DNA from: CAVOGJ01 sp963700865
Lineage (GTDB): Bacteria; Planctomycetota; Planctomycetia; Pirellulales; Pirellulaceae
Length of the DNA stretch: 64,000 nucleotides
Assembly: GCA_963700865.1 (NCBI GenBank)
Contig: CAVOZC010000001.1
Coordinates: 186,001 to 250,000 of the forward strand
Reading direction: 5' to 3'
The notes under the pieces are model-generated. The model worked only from the letters and a program-made list of their open reading frames with translations, ran no database searches and was not told where the DNA came from. A program made the translations under genes and the position numbers. Shown here piece by piece: positions 21,418 to 31,847 of this stretch (positions are counted from its first letter, which is position 1; every line of letters starts with the position of its first letter).

Positions 21418-22392
21418 ATGCCGCGCCAATGGGCCGATGCGCCGCGAGCCATCCTGAACCGTTGCCCTGGCACGTTGCCGCTGGCGTGTCTGCTGGGATA
21501 CCTGGCCCCCACCGTCTTGGCCCAGCCGCTCACGGTCTTGCCCCTGCCCGACAGCAACGTGGCAGGCCTGGCGATTTCACATCCACGGCTATCCGATAAC
21601 GTCTTTGGCTTTGGCACGTGCGAAGCCGTACTGGATGGAGATCGTGATTTTGGTCTGTTCCAAGTCAAACTCGCCGCTCCCCCTAAGGGGTCGCTGCCGG
21701 CCTGGCAGATCGACGCGCGGGGTCTCGGCTATACGTGGCGTTATCCACAGGGAATCGTGGTTCAATATCGAGCCGAACCGGCATCCGATGCGGTCGCTTG
21801 TTCGTATACGGTGCGTAACCAATCCGCGACGCCGCTGGCCCGCGTCCATTTGCACACGTGCGTGACCACCACGCGGGCCCCGGCTTTTTTCCCTGCGGCG
21901 TTCCGCGCCGCCGACGCGGGCTCGCCATCCTCTGCTGCGAACGATGATCTCACGGAACTGTACGAGCGTGTTTTTCTGTGGTCGCGGGGGCAGCGATTTT
22001 CATTTTCAGAGGGTGTCCCCGGTCACCAGGAAGTGCACTTGGCCTTCATGCGCGAGGGCGAGACGCCGATCCACTGGGCCTGGTGGGTGAATGCCGAGCG
22101 GACGTTCGATACGCCGCTAATTGCGGTGGCCAGCAGGGACGGACGCTGGACCGCGGGGCTGTGGTTCGAAACGGCGGTCTGGGCTTCCTGCAACACCGGT
22201 GACGACCGCGCCTGCTTCCATTTGTTTCCGCTTTTCGGAACGCTGGCACCTGGCGAGTCGGTAACCGTGCGGGGAAAGTTCTTTCTGCTGGCGGGCACGC
22301 CCGACGATCTCTATCAACGTATCACCGCCCCGGCCGACGCCAGTCCGGGGCATCCTGGACCAACCACACATGGGCGCCCGCATGACCGTTAA
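21418..22392 (+). CDS. hypothetical secreted protein in glycan locus
   Basis: Encodes 324 residues, intact. A signal peptide (LPLACLLGYLAPTVLAQ) is followed by a beta-rich mature protein with no recognised domain. Visible features are GLAISHPRLSDNVFGFGTCE, an aromatic-rich centre (IHWAWWVNAERTF) and WFETAVWASCNTGDDRACFH with two cysteines. TGDDRACFHLFPLFGTLAPG and GESVTVRGKFFLL resemble carbohydrate-processing accessory domains such as galactose-mutarotase-like folds. The start overlaps the stop region of the previous gene (TGAGATG), so translation is coupled. The context suggests a role in glycan handling. Confidence 0.75.
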   Translation: MPRQWADAPRAILNRCPGTLPLACLLGYLAPTVLAQPLTVLPLPDSNVAGLAISHPRLSDNVFGFGTCEAVLDGDRDFGLFQVKLAAPPKGSLPAWQIDARGLGYTWRYPQGIVVQYRAEPASDAVACSYTVRNQSATPLARVHLHTCVTTTRAPAFFPAAFRAADAGSPSSAANDDLTELYERVFLWSRGQRFSFSEGVPGHQEVHLAFMREGETPIHWAWWVNAERTFDTPLIAVASRDGRWTAGLWFETAVWASCNTGDDRACFHLFPLFGTLAPGESVTVRGKFFLLAGTPDDLYQRITAPADASPGHPGPTTHGRPHDR

Positions 22393-23554
22393 GCAGTGGA
22401 CGCTGATCGATACGGAAACCGAGACCTATGTCGAGAATTTCAGGGCGGGTCCGTCCTCAATCAAGCACACACGCCGTGACTGGAGCATCTCGCTGAAAAG
22501 GTTGCGAGGGGGCCTGTCGGAGGGTGTCGACGTCATACGCGTGGAAACAGGAGGGATCGGTTTTACGGTCATTCCCACCCGCGGGATGAGTCTGTGGCGA
22601 GCCCATCTGGAGGCTCATTCCGTGGGCTGGCAGTCCCCGATTCGAGGTCCGGTGCATCCCCAGTTTGTACGGATCGGCGAACCGAGCGGCCAGGGTTTTT
22701 TGGACGGGCCCGCGGAGCTGATGTTTCGCTGTGGCTTGGAAAGCAACGGTGTGCCTGATTTTCATGACAATGGTCAACTACGTTTTCCCCTCCACGGCCG
22801 CATCGCCAACCTGCCGGCTTATCAGGTTGTGGCGGGCATCGACCTGGATACCGAGCGGGTCTTTGTCCGAGGGAGCGTGGAAGAATGCCGCTTTCTACAG
22901 CAGAAGTTACGGTTGACGGTCGAATACTCGGCCCCCTTGGGGGGGCACTCGCTTACCTGGCACGATCGGGTCGAGAATTTTGGCCGCGGGCCCGCGCAGA
23001 TGCAGATGATGTACCACACGAACGTCGGCCACCCGTTGCTTAAACCAGGCTGGCAGTTGCGAGCGCCCGTCGCACGACTCTGCCCCCGCGATGCGTTTGC
23101 CGTGTCCGCCGGTGTCGATCGCTGGCAGACCTATCCGCCGCCACGAGCCGATTCATGGGAACAAGTCTATTTTCTGGAGATGCTGGGGGACGAGCAGGGA
23201 GAGACGCAGGTGCTGCTCCACGCGCCTGATGAGCAGGTGGGCGTGGGCCTGCATTACAATTGTCGTCAGTTGCCGTATTTCACGCAGTGGCGCAATACGC
23301 AGGCGATCGAAGACGGCTACGTGACGGGAATCGAACCCGGCACGAATTTCCCGAATCCACGTTCCTTCGAGGAGCAACACGGGCGGATCGTCCCATTGCC
23401 GCCTCAAGCCACTTGGGAGACCAGCCTGCGATTGGAAATCCATCCGGATCGCCGCGGCGTGCATCGGGCCACCGAACGGATTGCCGACCTGCAGGCCCAG
23501 CAACCAGTGGAGATCTACCCGCAACCGCGGCCCGCATGGTCGGCCAGCGCGTGA
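22382..23554 (+). CDS. DUF4432 family aldose-epimerase-like protein
   Basis: Encodes 390 residues from the ATG at 22382; another ATG lies 12 bp upstream at 22370. The fold is galactose-mutarotase-like: GGIGFTVIPTRGMSLWRAHL near the N-terminus, LHGRIANLPAYQVV, LTWHDRVENFGRGPAQMQMM, and the likely catalytic region YHTNVGHPLL followed later by GYVTGIEPGTNFPNPRSFEE. These are typical of DUF4432, thought to interconvert sugar anomers or act on related sugars in the cytoplasm, since no signal peptide is seen. It overlaps the preceding gene by 11 bp and is part of the same operon. Confidence 0.88.
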   Translation: MTVKQWTLIDTETETYVENFRAGPSSIKHTRRDWSISLKRLRGGLSEGVDVIRVETGGIGFTVIPTRGMSLWRAHLEAHSVGWQSPIRGPVHPQFVRIGEPSGQGFLDGPAELMFRCGLESNGVPDFHDNGQLRFPLHGRIANLPAYQVVAGIDLDTERVFVRGSVEECRFLQQKLRLTVEYSAPLGGHSLTWHDRVENFGRGPAQMQMMYHTNVGHPLLKPGWQLRAPVARLCPRDAFAVSAGVDRWQTYPPPRADSWEQVYFLEMLGDEQGETQVLLHAPDEQVGVGLHYNCRQLPYFTQWRNTQAIEDGYVTGIEPGTNFPNPRSFEEQHGRIVPLPPQATWETSLRLEIHPDRRGVHRATERIADLQAQQPVEIYPQPRPAWSASA

Positions 23555-23746
23555 AGGCAGTGCTCTGGCGCGACGTCGTGGTCGCTGCATTTGCCCTCCC
23601 CGCCGAAGAAAAATCGGTCACAATTCTTGACTTATCGATGCGGTTTCGCGGCCTCCGTCTGTACGGGAGCTGCGCCATGCGAAATACTCGGTTCCCATCG
23701 CAGCAGCCAACCAGGACGTCGCGTATCTATGGTTCAGGAGCTCGCT

Positions 23747-24562
23747 ATGCCGGAAGTTCCCATTCGCCTTTGCTTCGATCGCCACGAATTTGTGACGCGA
23801 GGTGTCGGACCAGCCGCTGTGGCATTGGCGGAGGGGGTCGATCTCCGCATATTTGCCTCGGCCGCGCAAGGGGCCGAGGGCCTGTGTACGGGCATGGCGA
23901 TTGTGCAACCAGCCGCTGAGCTTCCCTATCATTATCACTCGTGCGGCGAGGTGATCACGGTCTTGCAGGGATCGGCAGAGGCCGAGATTGAGGGGCGACG
24001 GTATCAACTGGGTCGCTACGACGCCCTGTACATACCGCCGAATGTGCATCACTCCGTCCGTAATCGGGGTAGCCAGCGGTCACTGCTGCACGTTTCATTT
24101 CCGCACCCCACGCCGGACCGGTTCGTGATTGACGTCACGTATGACGCGGAGCCGAGGCAAGACACGTCCGATTCGACGCCGGAAAAGCTGACGCGATTCG
24201 ACAGTGCACCGCCCTACGCCTTGGCCGCCAAAACGGCATTTCGCGATTTGTTTGCCCGTCGCTTCGGGTCGCGGGGGGTGTGTGGAGGATACGGGTTGTT
24301 TCCACCCGGCGCGTCGTTGCCATGCCACTTTCATGATTACGACGAATCGATATCGATCATCGAAGGAGAAGCGATTTGTCAGGTCGCTGGACAGGAATAC
24401 ACCTTGTCTGACAACGATACTGCCTGCATTCCGCGCGGCCGGCCCCATCGCTTTATTAACCGCTCCGATCGGCCCATGGCCATGATCTGGGTTTATGCGG
24501 GTGACGAGCCCGACCGGGTCATTTTAGAACAGCACCTGTGCGAGCATCGACCCGGGACGTAG
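23747..24562 (+). CDS. bicupin domain protein
   Basis: Encodes 271 residues from the ATG at 23747, which follows CAGGAGCTCGCT, a good ribosome binding site; an ATG at 23729 lies before that site. There are two cupin barrels. The first has LPYHYHSCGEVITVLQGSAE and PPNVHHSV, with metal-binding histidines and a Glu. The second has LPCHFHDYDESISIIEGEA and IPRGRPHRFINRSD. The spacing and paired barrels resemble sugar- or keto-acid-directed bicupins and oxidases, but a specific reaction cannot be assigned. It is the last gene of the cluster before a patch of family A repeats. Confidence 0.85.
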   Translation: MPEVPIRLCFDRHEFVTRGVGPAAVALAEGVDLRIFASAAQGAEGLCTGMAIVQPAAELPYHYHSCGEVITVLQGSAEAEIEGRRYQLGRYDALYIPPNVHHSVRNRGSQRSLLHVSFPHPTPDRFVIDVTYDAEPRQDTSDSTPEKLTRFDSAPPYALAAKTAFRDLFARRFGSRGVCGGYGLFPPGASLPCHFHDYDESISIIEGEAICQVAGQEYTLSDNDTACIPRGRPHRFINRSDRPMAMIWVYAGDEPDRVILEQHLCEHRPGT

Positions 24563-24578
24563 CAACCGATGGATCTCC

Positions 24579-24710
24579 GTGGGATAGGCTCCCAGCCTGT
24601 CAGCTGTGCGCTTGGGATGGCCTTCCCGCCTGTCAGAACTCCTCACATGCAACCGTTGAATCGAACCCAATTTGCAACATGAAACATGACAGGCTGAAAG
24701 CCTATCCCAC
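24579..24710. repeat. cluster of three family A repeats
   Basis: Two copies in plus orientation (24579-24603, GTGGGATAGGCTCCC and CCTGTCAG; 24611-24636, a diverged form with TTGGGATGGCC) are followed by one in minus orientation at 24687-24710 (TGACAGGCTGAAAGCC, TATCCCAC). Plus and minus copies can pair as a large stem. The third copy lies just before the chosen start of the GH42-like gene, inside a longer possible reading frame. Confidence 0.8.
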
Positions 24711-24726
24711 GACGAGGCTGGCAGCG

Positions 24727-26992
24727 ATGACCCTGTGGGTCGCGCTCCTGTCGGCCGCCGTCACACGGGCCCAATCGCCGGCAGTACCGGGTCCGCGGAC
24801 CACGGTCGCCCCGCACAACGGGACGCTCCGTTTCCTGCTCGATGGGCAACCGCTGGTGACTCCCGTCTTCGAGACGTACGCCCCGACCACGCAGCACTTT
24901 CGGCAGTTTGCCGCAGCCGGTTGCCGGGTGTACGGTTTTCCCGCCAACTGCGGGGCGGAGCCTTGGGAACATTCGGTTCCGGTCTGGGTAGGGCCGGATG
25001 TCTGGGATTTTTCTGAATTCGACGAGAACGTGGCAAAAATCGTCGCTGCCGATCCCCAGGCGTTGATCTTTCCCCGCGTGCATGTGGGGGAGCCAGCGTG
25101 GTGGCGAGAAGCAAATCCGGCGGCACTGATTCGCTTCAGCGATGGCAGCCTGGAACGCCGCCGTCCTTACCGGTTGTGGCCAGAGAAGAAGAGCCGCACG
25201 TACCCTTCCGTCGCTTCGACCCACTGGCGTCAGGCCATGGCCGTGGCGCTCGAGCACTTGATTGACCACATCCAGTCATCGTCGTACGCCGATCGCATCT
25301 TTGGCTATCACGTGTACGGCTTGAGCACCGAGGAATGGTACCACTATCACAGCGAAGACCAGCTGGGCGACTACAGCGACAATGTGCGGCTCGATTTCCA
25401 GCGGTGGTTAAAAGACAAGTACTGGACCATCGATGGCTTGCGTCAAGCATGGAGCGACACGACGATCACATGGGAATCCGTCGCCGTGCCTTCTTTCGCG
25501 GCGCGGAACGCCGGGCCGGGGCGAGCGACCGTTTCGAGACCCAGGCAGCGAAATGGCGGTCATTGACTTCTACCAGTATTACAACGAGTTGATGGCGGAG
25601 ACGATTGACTATTTCTGTGGCGTCGTCAAACGGGCCACGCATCGACAGAAGGTGGTGGGCGCCTTCTATGCGTATCTGTTCGAGTTCGCGGGCAATCCGG
25701 AATCGGGCCATCTGGCGGTGCAGAAGCTGCTGCAATCGAACGAACTCGACTTCATCGTCGTGACGGCCAGTTATGGCCAACGCCAACTGGGCAGCGGCGG
25801 TTCGATCTTGCGATCGCCGCATACGTCGCTGCTGCTGCACGGGAAACTCTGGTATGAAGACAACGACAACGTGTCGTTTCTCTTCCCACAAGTCGCGGAG
25901 CGGATTGGCGACCAGGAGTGGGAGCGGAGCAAAGTCGTGCTGGCAGCCACTGATACGGTCGAGGAAAATAAATGGATCTTCCAGCGGGGCGTTGGCTTCT
26001 CGCTGGCCAATGGCGTGTACCAGAGCTTCTTCGACCTGCACGGTGGCTATTTCGACCATCCGCAAATCATGGCGGATGTCAAGGACTTGTACGGGCTCTT
26101 CGCGCGATCTCGGAACGACGATCTGAGTAGTACCGCCGAGATTCTCGTCGTGGCCGATGAGCGATCGACCATGTACACGACTCGGGACAGCCAATTGCTG
26201 CAACAGAATTTGTACGATCCTCCCTATCGGCTGATCAAATGCGGTGCGCCGTACGACGCCGTCTATGTGGACGATCTGGCACAGCTCGACACACGTCGCT
26301 ACAAGCTGGTCATCGTCCTGAATGCGTATCATTTGACACCGTCCCAGTTCAGCCTGCTGGAAGATCTCAAGAACGCAGGCCGCACGATCGTGTGGAGTTA
26401 CGCGGCGGGATTATTCCAGGGCCACGCACGCAATACGACGCGCATGGGGCGGCTGGTGGGAATGACACTCAAAATGGACGAAACACAGTTTGTCGCGCCT
26501 CGCATCGAGTTGGCCCCAGGGGCGGCCCACCTTGCGGGTCCCTCGGCACGCACCCCACTCGGACCAACGTCCCCGAGCAGCTATCTGATCCACGTGACCG
26601 ACCCGGCCGCCGAATGCCTGGGGCGATTTCCTGAGGGAGGCTCGACGGTGCTGGCGAGGAGGCGGATGGACGACTGGACGTCGATCTACACGCTGACTGC
26701 GTCCTTGCCGGCCGAAAGCTATCGCGAACTGGCCCGCGCGGCGGGCGTCCATGTCTACAATGACCGCAACGATACCCTGTACGTGAATCGCAGCTATTTG
26801 ACGATCAATGCCAACGGCGCGGGTCAGCGTGTGCTGCGACTGCCAGAGATGTGCAACGTTCAGGACGCAATCAACAAAGCGTTGGTGGCTCGCAAGGTGC
26901 GTGAATTCGCCGTCGATTTGCGCGACAAAGAGACTCGTATTTTTCACTTGCAGCCGATCCGAGGCGGCCCAGCGCCGCCCGGGACCCCCTAA
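24727..26992 (+). CDS. GH42-like secreted glycosidase, first of two paralogs, two frameshifts
   Basis: A ~755-codon gene. The start at 24727 gives a short signal peptide (MTLWVALLSAAVTRAQS). An ATG at 24679 would add a basic n-region encoded by a repeat copy and cannot be excluded. The TIM-barrel half has VTPVFETYAPTTQHFRQFAA, IFPRVHVGEPAWW and GYHVYGLSTEEWYHY, with the Glu pair in TEEW as the likely acid/base site. Two indels around 25500-25550 separate it from the second half (MAVIDFYQYYNEL, FDLHGGYFDHPQIM, then a trimerisation-like domain from AEILVVADERSTMY). Family 42 beta-galactosidase-like architecture is inferred; the substrate is unknown. The next gene is its paralog. Confidence 0.78.
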
Positions 26993-27212
26993 GCTGCCTG
27001 GCACCACTGCCTAAGGGCCTGTTGATGCATTGAGCACGGCAAGTCGCAGCGGCTGCCAGCCAGGGAAGGCTCCCCGAAATTTGACTCCCAACTTTACCAA
27101 ACGTGTTCAAATGACAGGCTGGAAGCCTATCCCACGAGTCCGTGGGGCGTCGATGTCAAACGCCAAGGACCATTCCCTCCCCCTACCCTGTTCTCCTCGG
27201 AAAGGTTGACCA
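26993..27212. other. 220-bp gap with one family A repeat
   Basis: The repeat copy at 27112-27135 (TGACAGGCTGG, AAGCCTATCCCAC) is on the minus strand. Otherwise I see no gene, RNA or terminator between the two GH42-like genes. Confidence 0.7.
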
Positions 27213-29535
27213 TTGCACGGACTCATCCTGCGGCCATTTGCGTTCGTTTTCCTGTTGACGGCCGCCGCTGGGCTGCTGCTGGCGGGCGAGCCGACGACGA
27301 TCCTGCCGGCCGACTTGTATGTCAAAGTCGCACCGGTGCATGGCGTGCCCACGTTCGCGATCAGCCGCGATCCGGCCCGCGGCTTTACGTCGTATTGGCG
27401 CCCTGCTTCGAAACGTATGCGCCGCTGCAAAAATACTTTGACCAATTCGCCACGGCGGGAATTCAGCTGTTCTGCTTTAATGTGAATGCCGCGGCCTGCG
27501 ACTATGGCCACTCGTCGGCAGTCTGGACCGCCGACGGCCAATGGGACTATTCGCAGCTTGACGAACGGATGCGGATGGTGCTGCAGGCCTGCCCAACCGC
27601 CATGATTATGCCACGCGTGAATCTCGGGACGCCCCGCTGGTGGCTGGAACAGCATCCTGAGGAATGGGAACTGCTCGATCACGGTTCCGCGTTTTATCGC
27701 CAGCCCAATCGAAATCCCACGTTGCCCCCCGACCGACCGTTTCCCTCCTGTGCCTCGCCCAGATGGCGAGCCGACATTGGCGAAGCGCTCCGCCGCCTGA
27801 TCACGCACATCCAGTCCTCAGACTACGCGGATCACATCTTTGGCTACATTCTGACGGGATTGGATACGGAGGAATGGTACCACTGGAGCAGTGGCTCGAA
27901 TCAACTGGCCGGCTACAGCTCGCGAACACGGGCAGCCTTTCCAAAACTGGCTAACACAACATTATGGCAATTCCGCCAACCTCCAACGATCCTGGCGGCA
28001 GCCGACGCTGACGTTCGACGACGTGGAGATCCCGTCACGAGCCGAACGGTTTGACGCGGATAGCGGGACATTCCGTGATCCGGCCCGTCAGATGAACGTC
28101 ATCGACTTTTACCACTTCTACAATGAACTGATCCCTGACACGATCGACCATTTCGCGCAAATCGCCAACGAGATCACGGGAGGCCGCAAGGCGATTGGCG
28201 CGTTTTATGGCTTTATGTACGAATTCCGCGGCGACCCCGAGTATGGCCATAACTGCCTGCAGCGGTTCAACCGCAGTCCCTACCTGGATTTTATTTATGT
28301 CACTGCGAGCTACGGTAATCGCGATCTGGGCCGCGGGGGCGATTACGCGCGCTCACCTGGCTACTCGGTGCGTTTGCACGACAAACTTTGGTACCACGAC
28401 AACGACGTGATCTCGTTCCTGGCGGACAAGATGTGGGCGAACGCCCCCCAGGATCAGGGCAACCTGAACGATGTAAAAACGTGGAAGGCGAGTCTCGGTT
28501 ACACCAGCAATGCCGAGGACAGTATTGCCATGTACCGGCGGTCGTTTGGCTTCGCGTTGTGCAACGGCGCTTACGAAAGCTTCTTTGATTTGCATGGTGG
28601 CTATTACGATCACCCGGAGCTGATGGCTGAAGTGAAGCGGCTGGGAGAGGCGGCGGATTACGTTAAGCGCTATGACCGTTCGTCCAACGCCGAGATCTTG
28701 GTGCTGTCCGATGAGAACTCGTGCGCTTATGCCACCTTCCGCAGCCCGCTGCTCGAGGACACGCTGCTGCACACGCAGTGGCAGTTGATCAAGCTGGGAG
28801 CGCCGGCCGATCATGCGTTGCTGTCCGACCTGGATCGACTTGACACAGATCGGTACAAATTGGTCGTGCTGCTCAATGGTTACGCAATCGACAGGCCGAC
28901 ACGCGCTACGATCGATCGGAAGTTGAAGCAGGGAGGCAAGCATATCCTCTGGTGCTATGCACCGGGCTATTTCTTGGACGCACAAGCATCTGCCGATGCG
29001 ATGCGGCAGCTGACGGGCATGAAGATCGTCACCGCTCCGAATGAGCCAGCCATGGGGCCTCGGATCGATTTTCGCCAATCGTCGGCCCGGCTGACCAAGC
29101 AATGGCGAGCCGCGGGGTTGGAAATCGTCGGGCCCACGTCGCTTCGGTGCCAACGGTTCCACGTTCAGAGATCGAGAGGCCCTGACGCTGGGAACTCTAC
29201 CGGATCGCAGCGAGGCGACGATGGCCATGAAACAATTTCCGGAATGGACCAGCGTCTACAGCGTTACAGCCAACCTGCCGGCCGCTGTATATCGCGAGCT
29301 GGCTCGACAGGCGGGAGTGCATATCTACAACGAACAAGATGATACGTTCTACGCCAACGCGACGTTTGTGACATTGCACGCGAATGGAGCCGGCCCGCGC
29401 ACCATTCGGTTCCCCTGGGCCTGCAACGTGGTAAATGTGATGACGCGTGAGACAGTGGCCGCCAATCGGGAGACATTTTCATACGATTTCAAGAACGGCG
29501 AAACACTGATCCTGAAATGGCGTACGCGGTTGTAA
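27213..29535 (+). CDS. GH42-like secreted glycosidase, second paralog, three frameshifts
   Basis: A ~770-codon gene probably starting at a TTG at 27213, preceded by AAAGG and followed by a signal peptide (LILRPFAFVFLLTAAAGLLL). Frame breaks occur near 27390, 27900 and 29150. It matches the preceding gene in order: APCFETYAPLQKYFDQFATA, IMPRVNLGTPRWW, FGYILTGLDTEEWYHW (likely acid/base Glu in TEEW), MNVIDFYHFYNELIPDTIDH, SFFDLHGGYYDHPELM and a trimerisation-like region (AEILVLSDENSC). The C-terminus has VYRELARQAGVHIYNEQDDT, which is the same in its paralog except for a few residues. It converges on the minus-strand operon with only 23 bp between stops. Confidence 0.78.
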
Positions 29536-29558
29536 ACGCCACGAGCTGGTGCACCGGA

Positions 29559-31730
29559 TCATGCGACCTCGATGGAAAGCATCTGCAGCGTTTCCAAACG
29601 CGGCACGCGAAAGGCAATCTGGTCACCGGCCGTCTCGTAGGGCACGTCGGTCGCCGCCGGTATGAACCGAATCGCCCGCACGGTACGCGGCAGTCGAAGA
29701 CAAATGTCGACGTTCTCCACGGGAAGATTTGGCAAGTCCGCCTGAAAGTTCAGCAGCGAAAGCCGGTAGCGATTCCGTTCGGGCTGCCAGAACAGGGTAA
29801 CTTCCACACAGGCCGGCGCCGTCGCCTCAACCCGGTAGCGGCTTTCCAAATGTCGCACCAGGCGGACGAAGGTCTCGCTGAGCGGCGGCAGATTCTCCAA
29901 TGGGCTGGCGCAATAAATCGCCTGGCCCTTCCCAAAGCGGTTGGCGACGATCTCGGGCTGCGTCGTGGCTTGCCAGGGAGGGTCGCTGTGAATCGAGGCA
30001 AAGCGCGAGCGGTCGTCACGAGGCCAGGGATTCGTCGTGGTCGCCAGCACCGTCGTCCCTTCGTGGGCACGGATTTCAAAACCGAACTCGTTGGAAAACG
30101 CCGGATGTGTCGCATCGAAGTCGGGAAACAGGTCGACTCCCGCAGCGGTGGGCGCCACATAGTGATGACGGGGCGACCAGGTGGCTTTCACGAGGGACGC
30201 ACCGAAGACATCGGCGAGCTGAAAATCGGAGAGCTGCGTCCCGTCCCGCTGCAGGACCGACGTGCTGCCCGTCGCCAGCAGCTTCCCTCCTTCGCGGACC
30301 CAGCGACGGATCACTTCGCATTCCTGCGGCTCCATCATATGCACATTGGAAAGAACCAGCACGCGCAGCCCGTCCAGATCCCCGAGAGATTCCTCGGTGA
30401 GCACGCCCAGCAGGAACTGTCGACGGAGCAGCCGTGAGGCGGCTTGCATCGAGCTGTGCGTGTGGGAATCGGACGACGAAACGCGGCTGACATGTCGCCC
30501 ATTTTCGGCCATGTCGAATTTGGACGCGAAGCTGTAGTACACGCCCACGTCGACGATTCGCTCTCCCCCGAGCTGTTCGTAGTAAGGCATCAAACGCCCA
30601 AAGATGCGCCCCAGGCGACCGTGCGTGCGGAGATTAACGTCACCGATCGGATCAATGGCATCGATGAACACGAACGCTCCACTGTCGGCGATGGCGGAAC
30701 ATGCCTTGGCCTCGAGCAGGGCCTCGGATTTGATAGCCGTGTGGTCCTGCAGGCTCACCGAGGCGCTCGTCTCATAGGCAAACGGACGATGGGGTGACAG
30801 GCGATCGAGTAACTTCCGCACGAACGAACCCTGTAATTCGTCCCCGTAAAAATCGCCTTGCAGAAAGTCATTCTGTTGAGCCAGAGGCGCAGTCACACCC
30901 ACACCCCAGTATTGCGGGAACGTGGATGCCTGATGCTCGACCGAGGCGTGCGGCTTGCAAGATCGGACGGTCTTTGTGGCGATCGTGGCGAACTCGACCA
31001 ACCACCGTTCGCGGGCCCGCTGAAAGGCGACCCAGCGACGATCCAACCAATCGACCGTTTGCGGGATCTCGCCGCCGACCTCGGACGCGAAGCGTGCCTG
31101 ACAGAATTCGCAATAACAAACCGTCGGCCAGAAAGTCATGTCGAAGCGGATCCCCTCAAAGTCAAACTGGGTGCAAATCTCTTCGACAAACGAACGCACA
31201 TAATCTCGATAAGGCGAGTTGGGACAAAGCATCGCATGTCGCCCTCCCTCCGCCAGCATTTTGCCGTCCCAGGTGCGCATCCTCCATGCGGGATGCTGAT
31301 TCCCCGCCCAGCGATCGAAGATCAGACTGGTGTAGACTTGGACGAAGATGCCACGTTTGTGGCAACAGTCAATCATCTCCTGGAAGAGATTCCGCCCTTG
31401 AAACGCCTTGTGCTGTTGACCAATCTGAGTCGGGTAGTTAAAGAGCCCCACATGCGACTGGCAGTAACAGACAACCGATTGAGCTCGTGAAGCCACGATC
31501 GCATCGGCATACTTCTCGGGATCGAAGCGGGACAAGAACTTTTCGTCCCAATCCGGGATGTGCATGTCGATCACAGCACGACGATACGCGTGCGCGTACC
31601 AAGGCTCCGACGCGGTGGCCGCCCGAGCATGACTGGCCGCGGGCACCGACACGAATCCGCAGACCGTCCCGGCAGCCGCCAGCATCCATGACTCGCCGAA
31701 AAAGCGGCGGCGATTGATTGGCAGTGTCAT
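29559..31730 (-). CDS. Tat-exported GHL6-like glycosidase with beta-galactosidase trimerisation-like domain
   Basis: Encodes ~723 residues, intact. A Tat-type signal (NRRRFFGESWMLAAAGTVCG) is present; ATGs at 31742 and 31733 are also possible. The N-terminal TIM-barrel resembles hypothetical glycosyl hydrolase 6 / alpha-fucosidase-like proteins: AVIDMHIPDWDEKFLSRFDP, VCYCQSHVGLFNYPTQIG, RGIFVQVYTSLIFDRW, FEGIRFDMTFWP and YCEFCQARFASEVGG. The C-terminal half carries a trimerisation-like Rossmann domain (LRVLVLSNVHMMEPQECEVI, REGGKLLATGSTS) and a small beta domain. The gene is last in the eight-gene minus-strand operon, 105 bp after the Ldh-family gene. A paralog lies at 43359-45468. Confidence 0.8.
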   Translation of the reverse strand: MTLPINRRRFFGESWMLAAAGTVCGFVSVPAASHARAATASEPWYAHAYRRAVIDMHIPDWDEKFLSRFDPEKYADAIVASRAQSVVCYCQSHVGLFNYPTQIGQQHKAFQGRNLFQEMIDCCHKRGIFVQVYTSLIFDRWAGNQHPAWRMRTWDGKMLAEGGRHAMLCPNSPYRDYVRSFVEEICTQFDFEGIRFDMTFWPTVCYCEFCQARFASEVGGEIPQTVDWLDRRWVAFQRARERWLVEFATIATKTVRSCKPHASVEHQASTFPQYWGVGVTAPLAQQNDFLQGDFYGDELQGSFVRKLLDRLSPHRPFAYETSASVSLQDHTAIKSEALLEAKACSAIADSGAFVFIDAIDPIGDVNLRTHGRLGRIFGRLMPYYEQLGGERIVDVGVYYSFASKFDMAENGRHVSRVSSSDSHTHSSMQAASRLLRRQFLLGVLTEESLGDLDGLRVLVLSNVHMMEPQECEVIRRWVREGGKLLATGSTSVLQRDGTQLSDFQLADVFGASLVKATWSPRHHYVAPTAAGVDLFPDFDATHPAFSNEFGFEIRAHEGTTVLATTTNPWPRDDRSRFASIHSDPPWQATTQPEIVANRFGKGQAIYCASPLENLPPLSETFVRLVRHLESRYRVEATAPACVEVTLFWQPERNRYRLSLLNFQADLPNLPVENVDICLRLPRTVRAIRFIPAATDVPYETAGDQIAFRVPRLETLQMLSIEVA

Positions 31731-31847
31731 CATGCATCTCATGCTGATTGGAAAATCCCGTCTCGCCAGCTTGACAAGCGGTGACTTGTGAAGCGTGTTT
31801 GGCGGCGCTCCGAACTGCGTCCCAGATGGATGCCGTCCCGGAAATCG

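Noticed and set aside
24538..24726. longer N-terminus for the first GH42-like gene
   Set aside because: The extra codons come from repeat copies and have no export-signal character except a few basic residues; the ATG at 24679 is kept as an alternative only.
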